Shown one piece after another: positions 51,315 through 58,183 of a stretch of DNA of 58,183 bases (positions within the stretch are counted from its first letter, which is position 1; every line of letters starts with the position of its first letter). This stretch comes from an uncultured Clostridia bacterium. Lineage in GTDB: Bacteria; Bacillota; Clostridia; Oscillospirales; Ruminococcaceae. The DNA lies in assembly GCA_944386475.1 (NCBI GenBank), contig CALXBH010000009.1, positions 1 through 58,183 on the forward strand. The letters are read 5' to 3'. Position numbers and translations under genes: made by a program. The notes beneath the pieces are model-generated. The model ran no database searches. It had not been told where the DNA came from and saw only the letters and a program-made list of their open reading frames with translations.

Positions 51315-52202
51315 TTACAGCTGCTTCTCCGGGGAGACCTGTTTGCCCCGGATATAAAACAGCATCATATCCTCCAGTGTGGCCGGGTCGATGGTGAGGC
51401 CGGGATGGGAAAAGCTAAGCGCCCGGCGGTTTTGCACCAGCACCTCGCAGCCAAACTGGCTTTGCCGCAGCCGCAGGGCAAACCCGGCGGGCAGCTTTTT
51501 AAGCTCCTTTTCGCTGCACTTTAAAATCCCCATAGAGCTTAAAAGATCGTCCTTTTCCCGGCTTAGCACCACCTTTCCCTCATGGAGGAAGGTGATGTAA
51601 TCCGCGATTTTGTCCAGGTCGCTGGTGATGTGGGAGGACAACAAAACAGCGTGCTCCTCGTCCTCAATAAACTCCAACAGGATATCCAGAATTTCTTCCC
51701 GCACCACCGGGTCAAGCCCGGAGGTGGCTTCGTCCATGATTAACAGCTTGGGACGGTGAGCCAGCGCCGCGGCAATGGCGAGCTTGCGGCCCATGCCTTT
51801 GGAAAAGCTCCCCGACCGCTGATCGAAGGGAAGGGAAAACCGTTTTAGATATTGCTGGTACAGACTGTCGTCCCAGGTGGGATAGATGGTTTTTAAAATT
51901 TTTCCGATCTCTTTGGGGGTGAGATTTTCGTGAAAATGGCCGTCGTCCAGCACCACGCCGATCTGCGCCTTGGCCGCCTGTTCGTTGGCCGGCATCTCCA
52001 TCCCCAAAATGGAAACGTCCCCGCTGTCCTTCGCGATCAGCCCCAGCGCCGCTTTGATGGTGGTGGTTTTTCCCGCGCCGTTTTCGCCGATCAGCCCCAT
52101 AATGCAGCCCTTGGGCAGGGTGAGGGAAACATCCTCCAGGGAAAATCCAGAATAGCCCTTGGTGAGATGATGAATTTCCAGCGCGTTGACTGCTTGACTC
52201 AT
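51315..52202 (-). CDS. ABC transporter ATP-binding protein (YtrB-like)
   Basis: 295 residues. Walker A GENGAGKTTT near 38-47, signature FSKGMGRKLAIAAAL near 135, Walker B LLIMDEATSGLDP, H-loop LLSSHITSD. The C-terminal 80 residues are the extension seen in ABC-2 exporter ATPases. It lies 40 bases downstream of the GntR regulator gene and forms the ytrAB-type operon with the permease. Confidence 0.92.
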   Translation of the reverse strand: MSQAVNALEIHHLTKGYSGFSLEDVSLTLPKGCIMGLIGENGAGKTTTIKAALGLIAKDSGDVSILGMEMPANEQAAKAQIGVVLDDGHFHENLTPKEIGKILKTIYPTWDDSLYQQYLKRFSLPFDQRSGSFSKGMGRKLAIAAALAHRPKLLIMDEATSGLDPVVREEILDILLEFIEDEEHAVLLSSHITSDLDKIADYITFLHEGKVVLSREKDDLLSSMGILKCSEKELKKLPAGFALRLRQSQFGCEVLVQNRRALSFSHPGLTIDPATLEDMMLFYIRGKQVSPEKQL

Positions 52203-52242
52203 AGTGATTCCGCCTTTCTTGTATACTAAAGCAAAATTATTC

Positions 52243-52611
52243 CTATTTGTATAATTCGGCGAGGATTTCCGTCAGTTCTTCATAGGAAATCCCGCTGCTT
52301 TTGGCTACGTCTACCGCCTGCTGCAAATAATCCTCCGCCTGTCTTAACTGTGCTTCCCGTACCAGATCCATGTTGCGCCCGGCCACAAAGCTTCCTTTGC
52401 CGGTGACGGTTTCGATAAACCCGTCCCGCTCCAGATCAGTATAGGCCCGCTTGGTGGTAATGACGCTGATGCGCAGCTCCTTAGCCAGCAGCCGCATGCT
52501 GGGCAGGGCGGTTCCCTCGGGGAGTTCCCCTTTGATAATCATGTTTTTGATCTGGGAGGTGATCTGCTCGTAAATCGGCTTGTCGCTGGAATTGCTGATG
52601 ATGATGTCCAT
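52243..52611 (-). CDS. GntR/YtrA-family repressor
   Basis: 122 residues from ATG 52611 (AGGAGGAACGGC upstream; the longer frame to 52827 reads through the promoter). N-terminal GntR winged helix: PIYEQITSQIKNMIIKGELPEGTALPSMRLLAKELRISVITTKRAYTDLERDGFIETVTGKGSFVA; short C-terminal helices as in YtrA. It should repress its own operon with the ABC exporter, released by envelope-active compounds. Confidence 0.92.
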   Translation of the reverse strand: MDIIISNSSDKPIYEQITSQIKNMIIKGELPEGTALPSMRLLAKELRISVITTKRAYTDLERDGFIETVTGKGSFVAGRNMDLVREAQLRQAEDYLQQAVDVAKSSGISYEELTEILAELYK

Positions 52612-52624
52612 GCCGTTCCTCCTG

Positions 52625-52679
52625 ATATATTGTATATATCGTTTATACACAATATATACCCGCTTTACCGGTTTGTCAA
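52625..52679 (-). promoter_or_regulatory. Promoter and operator of the ytrA-type operon
   Basis: Minus strand: TTGACA (52674-52679), 17 bases, TATATT (52651-52656). A palindrome ATATTGTATATATCG/TTTATACACAATATAT (52627-52657) covers the -10 box and start point, a fitting site for the GntR dimer. Confidence 0.65.
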
Positions 52680-52829
52680 GGCATTTGTGAAAAAATTTTC
52701 CCATCTTTCTGTTCAGGTATACAAAAATGGCAGAAGAAGCCGTTCCTTTGGGGAAAACGGTTGATTTATGCCGGCAATTTCGTACAATAAAAGTACAGCA
52801 GCAAAACGACAGGAAATGAGGGATCAAAC

Positions 52830-53902
52830 ATGTTTCATGGAATTGGAATGAATATGGGAAATTTAAGCCTTTTGTCCGATGCGAAAACCCGCTCCATCAG
52901 CCCGGAAAACCCCACGGGGGAAAAGGGGAAGGGCGGCATGTGCGAAGTGGAAAACGGCTCGGCCAAAGGCCCGGCCAGGGATTTGGGCCGGGGCTGGAAG
53001 GTAAACCCCTTTGTCACCATCCCGGCAGGGGAGACCCATTGCATGGCGGATATTGAAGGGCCGGGGGCCATCCAGCACATCTGGCTGACGCCTACCGGAA
53101 AATGGCGCAACACCATCCTGCGGATCTATTGGGACGGGCAGGAGGCTCCGTCGGTGGAATGCCCGGTAGGGGACTTTTTCTGCTGCGGCTGGCAGGAGTA
53201 TTTTCAGATCAGCTCCTTGGCTGTCTGCGTCAATCCCGGCAGCGCTTTTAACTGCTACTGGACGATGCCGTTTAAAAAGCATTGCCGCATCACCCTGGAA
53301 AACCGGGCGGAAGAACCGGTGGTCATGTACTACCAGGTGGACTACACATTAACCCGGCTCCCGGAGGATTTCGGCTATTTTCACGCCCAGTTCCGGCGGG
53401 TGAACCCTCTTCCGTATAAATCCGTTTATACCATTCTGGACAACGTCCGGGGGAAGGGGCAGTATGTCGGCACCTATCTGTGCTGGGGTGTGAACAACAA
53501 CCAGTGGTGGGGCGAAGGGGAGATCAAGTTTTATTTAGACGGGGACACCGAGTTTCCCACCATCTGCGGCACCGGCACCGAGGATTATTTTTGCGGCTCC
53601 TATAACTTTGAAAATCCCGCCACCCGGGATTATGAGCCTTTTTCCACCCCCTATACCGGCTTGCAGGTGGTGAGTGTAAAGCCTCCTTACCAGGTGCAGA
53701 AGCGGTTTGGCATGTACCGGTTCCACATTATGGACCCCATCCGGTTTGATAACGACCTCAAAGTGACCATCCAGGCTGGCGGGAAGGGGGACGGTATCTG
53801 CCCTTGCAGGACGATATTGCCTCGGTGGCCTTTTGGTATCAGACCCTTCCGGCGGCGCCGTTCCCGGCCCTTCCCGACAAGGATTATCTGGAGATCGTTT
53901 AG
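52830..53902 (+). pseudogene. DUF2961 protein gene with a 3' frameshift
   Basis: DUF2961 family, possibly glycan-related. Motifs include GAIQHIWLT, FFCCGWQEYFQISSLAVCVNPG, MPFKKHCRITLEN, GEIKFYLDGD and TICGTGTEDYFCGSYNF. After LKVTIQA (about 53780) the main frame turns into Arg/Pro-rich nonsense and stops at 54005, while the neighbouring frame carries the natural end: RYLPLQDDIASVAFWYQTLP to LEIV and a TAG at 53902. The family usually has IQALGW here, so a 7-base loss between GGC repeats is the likely cause. Start ATG 52830 follows GGAAATGAGGG. Confidence 0.8.
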
Positions 53903-53957
53903 TTGCCATGTCCTCAGCCCGCCTTGCCGGTGGCCGAGAGTTAAACAGCCGTGCTTT

Positions 53958-54006
53958 TTACAAAGCCCCCCTCCTATGGATTCCCATAGGAGGGGGGCTT
54001 TGTAAA
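53958..54006. terminator. Long perfect hairpin after the DUF2961 gene
   Basis: TACAAAGCCCCCCTCCTATGG pairs over 21 bp with its inverse copy around ATTC. There is no T-run of the usual kind, so it may be a terminator or a small palindromic element. Confidence 0.6.
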
Positions 54007-54176
54007 GCTATTCCGCCATATTGGAAGATACGGGTATGTTGGCGCTTTGTGCTTTCTCAACCGTTTGGATTTGTTTTAGCAGTACCCTTGGTCAGTACAC
54101 GGATATATTTTGCTCGCCTTAGGGATGTTGATATTGGTTTCGATTGATTCCATACTGCAGGCAGAAATTTTAAAGC

Positions 54177-54386
54177 TTATGCCGTTGGCCGGCATTGCCT
54201 GTATCGGTTAGATTGCTTTGCAATCGAGACAGATATTGTACCGAAACGGCAGATTACGGCGCCTGCCGGCCGGAGAAGGCGCAAACTTTCTAAGATGTTT
54301 CTATTAGCCGCCCGGCTTTTCTCTTGTTCCCGAAGATGGGCCTCAAATTTCAGGAGAAGGGAAGCTGTATTTTTTTTAAGCTGCAT
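54177..54386 (-). CDS. Small protein resembling the start of a tyrosine recombinase
   Basis: 69 residues with an excellent ribosome-binding site (GGAGGTG). The N-terminal LLLKFEAHLREQEKSRAANRNILESL looks like the SAM-like core-binding domain that opens phage integrases; after about 35 residues the sequence becomes unrelated. I read it as a decayed integrase fragment, though a real small protein is possible. No catalytic domain follows. Confidence 0.35.
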   Translation of the reverse strand: MQLKKNTASLLLKFEAHLREQEKSRAANRNILESLRLLRPAGAVICRFGTISVSIAKQSNRYRQCRPTA

Positions 54387-54700
54387 AGATACACCTCCAC
54401 AAAGATATTAACGGGAGTAGTATGCGTTGTTTGCCTTTTGGCATACCTGACAGTACAAGGTGTGCGGAGGGCGTTTACGATCCATATCTACGGCATAAGA
54501 GTTTTTAAAAACGCTCCTCACAGGAGCAGAATAAAAAAGACGCTATATTTTTACGATACCATAAATCGCCTGCGAAAACCACCTGAAAAAGAGACAATCC
54601 TTAGCGCAGATACTCGGTTAAAATACGAATTGTCATTCCGCTTTTTGCAGGTTATCCTAATGGTTAGGCATCAGTCAAAAAAACAGGAGGAATCAGGGAT
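54387..54700. other. Spacer without a convincing gene
   Basis: A plus-strand frame (54324-54704) has one hydrophobic stretch but no initiation signals and ends inside the next gene's start region. Nothing else recognised except a short CTCCT/AGGAG hairpin near 54515. Confidence 0.4.
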
Positions 54701-54934
54701 ATGAAAATTTGTCTGAAAGACTTTGAGGTAATGGCCCAGCCAAAGCCGTATTATGACCGGCTGCGGGACTATATCGACCGGGTTGACCGGGAGGAAAAAC
54801 AGGTGGCCTGGGCGTTTATCAACCAGCTTACCGACGAGGAAGTCATCCGGTTTTACCATATCCCCGCTTTTGATTTGGAACAGATCCGGGAGCGGCTGCG
54901 GGTGGAAATGGCCGCTTATCTTGCGATCTCTTAA
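54701..54934 (+). CDS. Small hypothetical protein
   Basis: 77 residues, ATG 54701 behind ACAGGAGGAATCAGGG. Acidic and helical: YYDRLRDYIDRVDREEKQVAWAFINQLTDEEVIRFYHIPAFDLEQIRERLRVEM. No motif or family recognised. Placed before yaaA on the same strand, with 246 bases between. Confidence 0.6.
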   Translation: MKICLKDFEVMAQPKPYYDRLRDYIDRVDREEKQVAWAFINQLTDEEVIRFYHIPAFDLEQIRERLRVEMAAYLAIS

Positions 54935-55180
54935 GAAAAGGGAGTGCTGTGGAGTACGGCGCTTCCTTTTAAAAATATACTTGCGGCCATACTTTGCGGG
55001 CAGCCTTTTTTATTTCTAAGGCCTTTCATCATGGATTTGAAGGCAGGCCGATTATTTTCAAAAGATTTTCAAAACCGTCATGTTTTTTCCTTGCGGAGAA
55101 GGCTTTTTTGTTATACTATGAAAGTGGACAGTTTATACCACTTAACCGGCCCATCCGGAAAGGATAGGAGAAACGCTTTT

Positions 55181-55951
55181 GTGATTACCATATTGTCACC
55201 GGCAAAGAATATGCGTGTTGCCTCTTTTAAAGGCGCACCGCTGACAGAGCCTGTGTTTTTACAAAAAACCCGCAGGCTGGCGGCGTATTTAAAGGGGCTA
55301 AATCCCTGGGAACTGGAAAGCGCCATGAAGCTGAATCCTCAGCTGGCGCTTACGGCGTTTGAATACGCCCAGAATTTCGAGAAGGATGTCCGAGATTCCG
55401 TTGAGAACACTTCCGGATTTCCAGATTGGCCCTGCCCGGCGCTGCTTGCCTTTCATGGGCTTGCCTACCGGTATTTAGACGCGGCCTCGCTGACGGGGGA
55501 AGACCTTTTGTACAGCCAGGACCATCTGCGGATCGTCAGCGCGCTCTACGGCCTTTTGCGGCCGCTGGACGGGATTTTCCCCTACCGGCTGGAGTTTCAG
55601 TGCAAAATAAAGCCGGAGGGCAAAAGCCTGTACGCCTTTTGGGGAGATGATCTTTCCCGGGCGCTTTCGGGGCAGACGGTTATAAACCTAGCGTCGGCGG
55701 AATACGCCAAGGCGGTTTCCTCCAAGAGGAGCGAAGGCCCTCGGGTGATTACCTGCGAGTTTCGGGTGCCCCGCCGGGGGAAGCTTGTGACCCTTCCCAC
55801 CGAGGCCAAGATGGCCCGGGGGAGGATGGCGCGGTTTATTCTTCAAAACCGGCTGGATTCCCCGGAAGAGCTTACAGCGTTTTGCTGGGAAGGGTGGACC
55901 TATTGCGGTGAGCTGTCCCGAAAAGATACATTGTTATTTATCCGGCAGTAG
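55181..55951 (+). CDS. yaaA: Peroxide stress protein YaaA
   Basis: 256 residues from GTG 55181, preceded by AGGAG at ten bases. The start MITILSPAKNM, the central AFHGLAYRYLDA, LYGLLRPLDGIFPYRLEF and ASAEYAKAV motifs are those of YaaA (DUF328). In Escherichia coli YaaA limits free iron under hydrogen peroxide and has a DNA-binding fold. The longer frame from 54944 adds unrelated residues. Sixteen bases before the acetyltransferase gene; probably one operon with the following small enzymes. Confidence 0.92.
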   Translation: MITILSPAKNMRVASFKGAPLTEPVFLQKTRRLAAYLKGLNPWELESAMKLNPQLALTAFEYAQNFEKDVRDSVENTSGFPDWPCPALLAFHGLAYRYLDAASLTGEDLLYSQDHLRIVSALYGLLRPLDGIFPYRLEFQCKIKPEGKSLYAFWGDDLSRALSGQTVINLASAEYAKAVSSKRSEGPRVITCEFRVPRRGKLVTLPTEAKMARGRMARFILQNRLDSPEELTAFCWEGWTYCGELSRKDTLLFIRQ

Positions 55952-55967
55952 CCGGGAGGAGAAGCCC

Positions 55968-56717
55968 ATGACAAAACAGCAGCTATACAGAAAACTTCGG
56001 GAGCAGCTTGCGCTGGAATACAACTGCTATCCTGAAGACTTTACCCGCAAGGAAAACATTGTCACCCTGTCGGTGGATCATCCGGGGCGGCGGCATTACG
56101 CAGACCGGCCGTTCTTTTTCCAGATGGTAACGTTGGGACAAAACGCGGTGATTACCGCCGATCCCCGCCTGCACGCCTGGCTGCGGGATTATATTGAGGA
56201 CAAGCCGGGACACCGGCTGTTTGAGTACCGTTCCCTGTGCCAGATCGACAACCGCTTAAAGGAATTTGACAAGCGCCTGTGGCAGACCCATCACATGTTT
56301 TTGCCGGATATGGAGATCAAACCGGTCAAGGATTTAATCCCCGTCCGCTGGCACGAGCAGGAAAACCTGCACTCCTTTTACGCAGAAAAGCGGTTCCCCA
56401 ACGCCCTTTGCAGCCGGTTTATGCCCTCACGGCCGGACATGCTGGCGGTGGCGGCCTACGACGGGGAGCAGATTGTCGCTATGGCCGGCTGCTCCGCCGA
56501 CACGCCGGAAATGTGGCAGATCGGCATCGATGTGCAGGAGCAGTACCGGGGCCGGGGCATCGGCACTTATTTGGTGACCCTGATTAAAAACGAGGCCATC
56601 CGCCGGGGAAAGATCCCCTTTTACGGCACCAGCCTGTCCAACCTCCCCTCCTGGAAAATTGCCCTTAACAGCGGCTTTTTCCCGGCGTGGATTGAAGTGG
56701 AGACCATCGAGGAATAA
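55968..56717 (+). CDS. GNAT-family N-acetyltransferase
   Basis: 249 residues from ATG 55968 (GGGAGGAGAAGCCC upstream). C-terminal GNAT domain: MLAVAAYDGEQIVAMAGCSADTPEMWQIGIDVQEQYRGRGIGTYLVTLIKNEAIRRG, where QYRGRGIG is the acetyl-CoA pyrophosphate loop, then FYGTSLSNLPSWKIALNSGFFPAW. The N-terminal 120 residues form a separate domain of the kind found in clostridial GNATs. Substrate unknown. Confidence 0.88.
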   Translation: MTKQQLYRKLREQLALEYNCYPEDFTRKENIVTLSVDHPGRRHYADRPFFFQMVTLGQNAVITADPRLHAWLRDYIEDKPGHRLFEYRSLCQIDNRLKEFDKRLWQTHHMFLPDMEIKPVKDLIPVRWHEQENLHSFYAEKRFPNALCSRFMPSRPDMLAVAAYDGEQIVAMAGCSADTPEMWQIGIDVQEQYRGRGIGTYLVTLIKNEAIRRGKIPFYGTSLSNLPSWKIALNSGFFPAWIEVETIEE

Positions 56718-56744
56718 GTTCCCATCAGGAAAGGAGAAGAACGT

Positions 56745-57209
56745 ATGATACAAGAAGGAATGAAAGCACCTGAATTTACTCTTTGTAATAAAGAAGGGGA
56801 GCCGGTTTCCCTTTCGGATTTTAAGGGGAAAAAGGTCGTTTTGTATTTTTATCCCCGGGACAACACTCCCGGATGCAGCCGTCAGGCCTGCGCGTTTAAA
56901 GATGCGTATCAGGGCTTTTTGGATGAAGGGATTGTGGTCATCGGCGTCAGCAAGGACAGCGTTGCCTCCCATCAGAAATTCGCGGAGAAATATGGCCTTC
57001 CCTTTATCCTGTTAAGCGACCCTGAGCGGCAGGCTATCGAAGCCTACGGGGTGTGGCAGGAAAAGAAGATGTACGGAAAAGTGAGCTTCGGCGTGGTGCG
57101 CTCCACCTTTGTAATCGACGAAAACGGCACGGTCATCAAGGTATTCCCCAAAGCCAAGCCGGATACCAACGCGGCGGAAATCCTCGCCTTTTTAAAGGAG
57201 CGGGAATAG
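56745..57209 (+). CDS. bcp: Thiol peroxidase of the Bcp/PrxQ type
   Basis: 154 residues. Peroxidatic Cys44 in TPGCSRQAC with resolving Cys49 five residues later, the PrxQ/Bcp spacing; Thr41 and Pro42 of the active site precede it and Arg114 is likely in GVVRSTFVID. Reduces hydroperoxides using thioredoxin. Its place after yaaA suggests an oxidative-stress cluster. Confidence 0.95.
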   Translation: MIQEGMKAPEFTLCNKEGEPVSLSDFKGKKVVLYFYPRDNTPGCSRQACAFKDAYQGFLDEGIVVIGVSKDSVASHQKFAEKYGLPFILLSDPERQAIEAYGVWQEKKMYGKVSFGVVRSTFVIDENGTVIKVFPKAKPDTNAAEILAFLKERE

Positions 57210-57235
57210 GCCGGTTTTAAAAGGAGAACCATTGC

Positions 57236-57604
57236 ATGACTGCTTTTGAACGGATTTATGAAGTCGTCAAGCGGATCCCCCGGGGCCGGGTGTGCACCTA
57301 TGGCCAGGTGGCCCGTCTGGCGGGAAGCCCCCGATGGGCCAGGGCGGTGGGCTATGCGCTGCACCAAAACCCGGAGCCCGGCGTGATTCCCTGCCACCGG
57401 GTGGTCAACCGGGAGGGAGCCTTGGCGCCCGGCTTTGCCTTCGGGGGAGAAAACCGCCAGCGGGAGCTGTTGGAAGCAGAAGGGGTGGCCTTTTTGCCGG
57501 ACGGCCGGGTGGACATGGCCCGTCATTTTTGGCAGGGAGATCCCTTGCTGTTGGATATGGAATTTGCAGTCAATAAAACCGGCGCCTTAAAGGCGGACGA
57601 ATGA
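57236..57604 (+). CDS. MGMT-family single-domain protein
   Basis: 122 residues: only the C-terminal DNA-binding/alkyltransferase domain. RVCTYGQVARLAG is the HTH, RAVGYALHQNP the following loop, and IPCHRVV keeps the acceptor Cys at 53. Alkyltransferase-like (Atl) proteins usually have Trp instead of this Cys, so this one may still transfer alkyl groups, or flag lesions for excision repair. The last 30 residues form a tail outside the domain. Overlaps the frame of the tautomerase leader by four bases. Confidence 0.85.
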   Translation: MTAFERIYEVVKRIPRGRVCTYGQVARLAGSPRWARAVGYALHQNPEPGVIPCHRVVNREGALAPGFAFGGENRQRELLEAEGVAFLPDGRVDMARHFWQGDPLLLDMEFAVNKTGALKADE

Positions 57605-57618
57605 AAGGAGAAATTTTT

Positions 57619-57963
57619 ATGCCTTGCATACAGGTCAAAACCAATGCGGCCATTAACGAGCAGCAGGAAAAAGCGGTGAAAACTCGGCTGGGAGAGGCGA
57701 TCTCCCTGATCCCGGGGAAAAGTGAGCAGTGGCTGATGATTACCCTGGAGCCGGGCTGTACCGTCTATTTCCGGGGAGATAAGGAGGAGCCCGCCGCCTT
57801 TGTGCAGGTGGGGATCTACGGGAAAGCTTCCGCCAAGGCCTATGACGATTTGACCGGGGCGGTCACCGGGATTTTGCAGGAGGAGCTGTGCATCCCGCCG
57901 GACCGCATCTATATCCAGTACGCCGAGACCCCTTACTGGGGTTATAACGGCCGAAATTTCTGA
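57619..57963 (+). CDS. MIF-like tautomerase
   Basis: 114 residues from ATG 57619, with AAAGGAG eleven bases before; this start puts the catalytic Pro directly after Met (MPCIQVKTN). The MIF fold pattern follows: LGEAISLIPGKSEQWLMITLEPG, VQVGIYGKASAKAYDDLTGAVTGIL and YIQYAETPYWGYNG. Macrophage-migration-inhibitory-factor-like tautomerases act on phenylpyruvate-type substrates. Last gene of the run. Confidence 0.9.
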   Translation: MPCIQVKTNAAINEQQEKAVKTRLGEAISLIPGKSEQWLMITLEPGCTVYFRGDKEEPAAFVQVGIYGKASAKAYDDLTGAVTGILQEELCIPPDRIYIQYAETPYWGYNGRNF

Positions 57964-58065
57964 CTGCCGCCGCAGCGGTCCCGAATGACGGACGGATTTC
58001 ATGAAAAACGGTCGGATTTTGCCCCTTTTAACAAAAAAGAAACAAATAAATTGTACAGAAAAGTA

Positions 58066-58093
58066 TTTACAAAGCGATGAAAAGATGTATAAT
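58066..58093 (+). promoter_or_regulatory. Promoter for a gene beyond the window
   Basis: TTTACA, 16 bases, TATAAT. Downstream AAGGAGA (58146-58152) may be the ribosome-binding site of a gene that starts past the end, although no start codon is seen in the last 30 bases. Confidence 0.55.
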
Positions 58094-58183
58094 ACTAATA
58101 GATATTCATCGAGCGTCAGAAGATCTCACCAACCCCGTCATCGCAAGGAGAATACAACACACTCCACTCACACACTTACTCTC

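Overview
The window looks like the chromosome of an anaerobic, endospore-forming Clostridia of the Oscillospirales/Ruminococcaceae type. It carries the sporulation genes spoIIE, bofA and cotJABC, the pth-mfd-foldase neighbourhood seen in spore formers, strong Shine-Dalgarno sequences, and cohesin/dockerin proteins typical of ruminococci. I see no rRNA or tRNA genes and no CRISPR array.

Layout. 1-0.8 kb: 3' end of a large serine recombinase. 0.96-4.7 kb: a compact AT-rich operon with the architecture of an ABC-three-component (ABC-3C) conflict system (nuclease-like effector, winged-helix middle component, Rad50-like ATPase), followed by hairpin repeats. 5-7.4 kb: a phosphotransferase and two poorly characterised proteins. 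7.4-12.3 kb (minus): PiT phosphate transporter with its DUF47 partner, an ArsB/SLC13-type permease and an NCS2 purine permease. 12.7-23 kb: Ogt, SpoIIE, small Cys-rich proteins, foldase lipoprotein, Mfd, Pth, a YaaL-like protein and BofA. 23-27.2 kb: Tam-like methyltransferase and a BlaI/M56-peptidase/lipoprotein operon.

27.36-47.64 kb is the centrepiece: a 20,272-bp integrated element that splits the spore-coat gene cotJC. The N-terminal 175 codons lie at 47.6-48.2 kb and the last 23 codons plus stop lie at 27.3 kb, in the same strand and frame. Joining the two junctions restores an intact CotJC of 198 residues. The other two ends join into a near-perfect 48-bp palindromic attP for the serine integrase at 46.1-47.6 kb. 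The mobility module (42.4-47.6 kb) has a Xre-like regulator, a small HelP/DUF961-like candidate, a CRESS-virus-like HUH/SF3 Rep preceded by a stem-loop whose loop fits NANTATTAC, an FtsK-type coupling protein, a possible directionality factor and the integrase. Cargo comprises a divergent Ser/Thr kinase operon (HTH, zinc-ribbon membrane protein, kinase), a Xre repressor facing a double operator, an HNH endonuclease, and three large surface proteins. Two of these carry both cohesin and dockerin; the third carries a cohesin and a C-terminal sortase-type signal. The cargo therefore looks like a self-contained cohesin-dockerin surface assembly, without visible glycoside hydrolases, on a mobile element.

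47.6-58.2 kb returns to the chromosome: cotJA/cotJB and truncated cotJC, a DUF1846 protein, an ABC-2 transporter with a YtrA/GntR regulator, a frameshifted DUF2961 gene, and a run of small enzymes (YaaA, GNAT, Bcp, MGMT-like, tautomerase).
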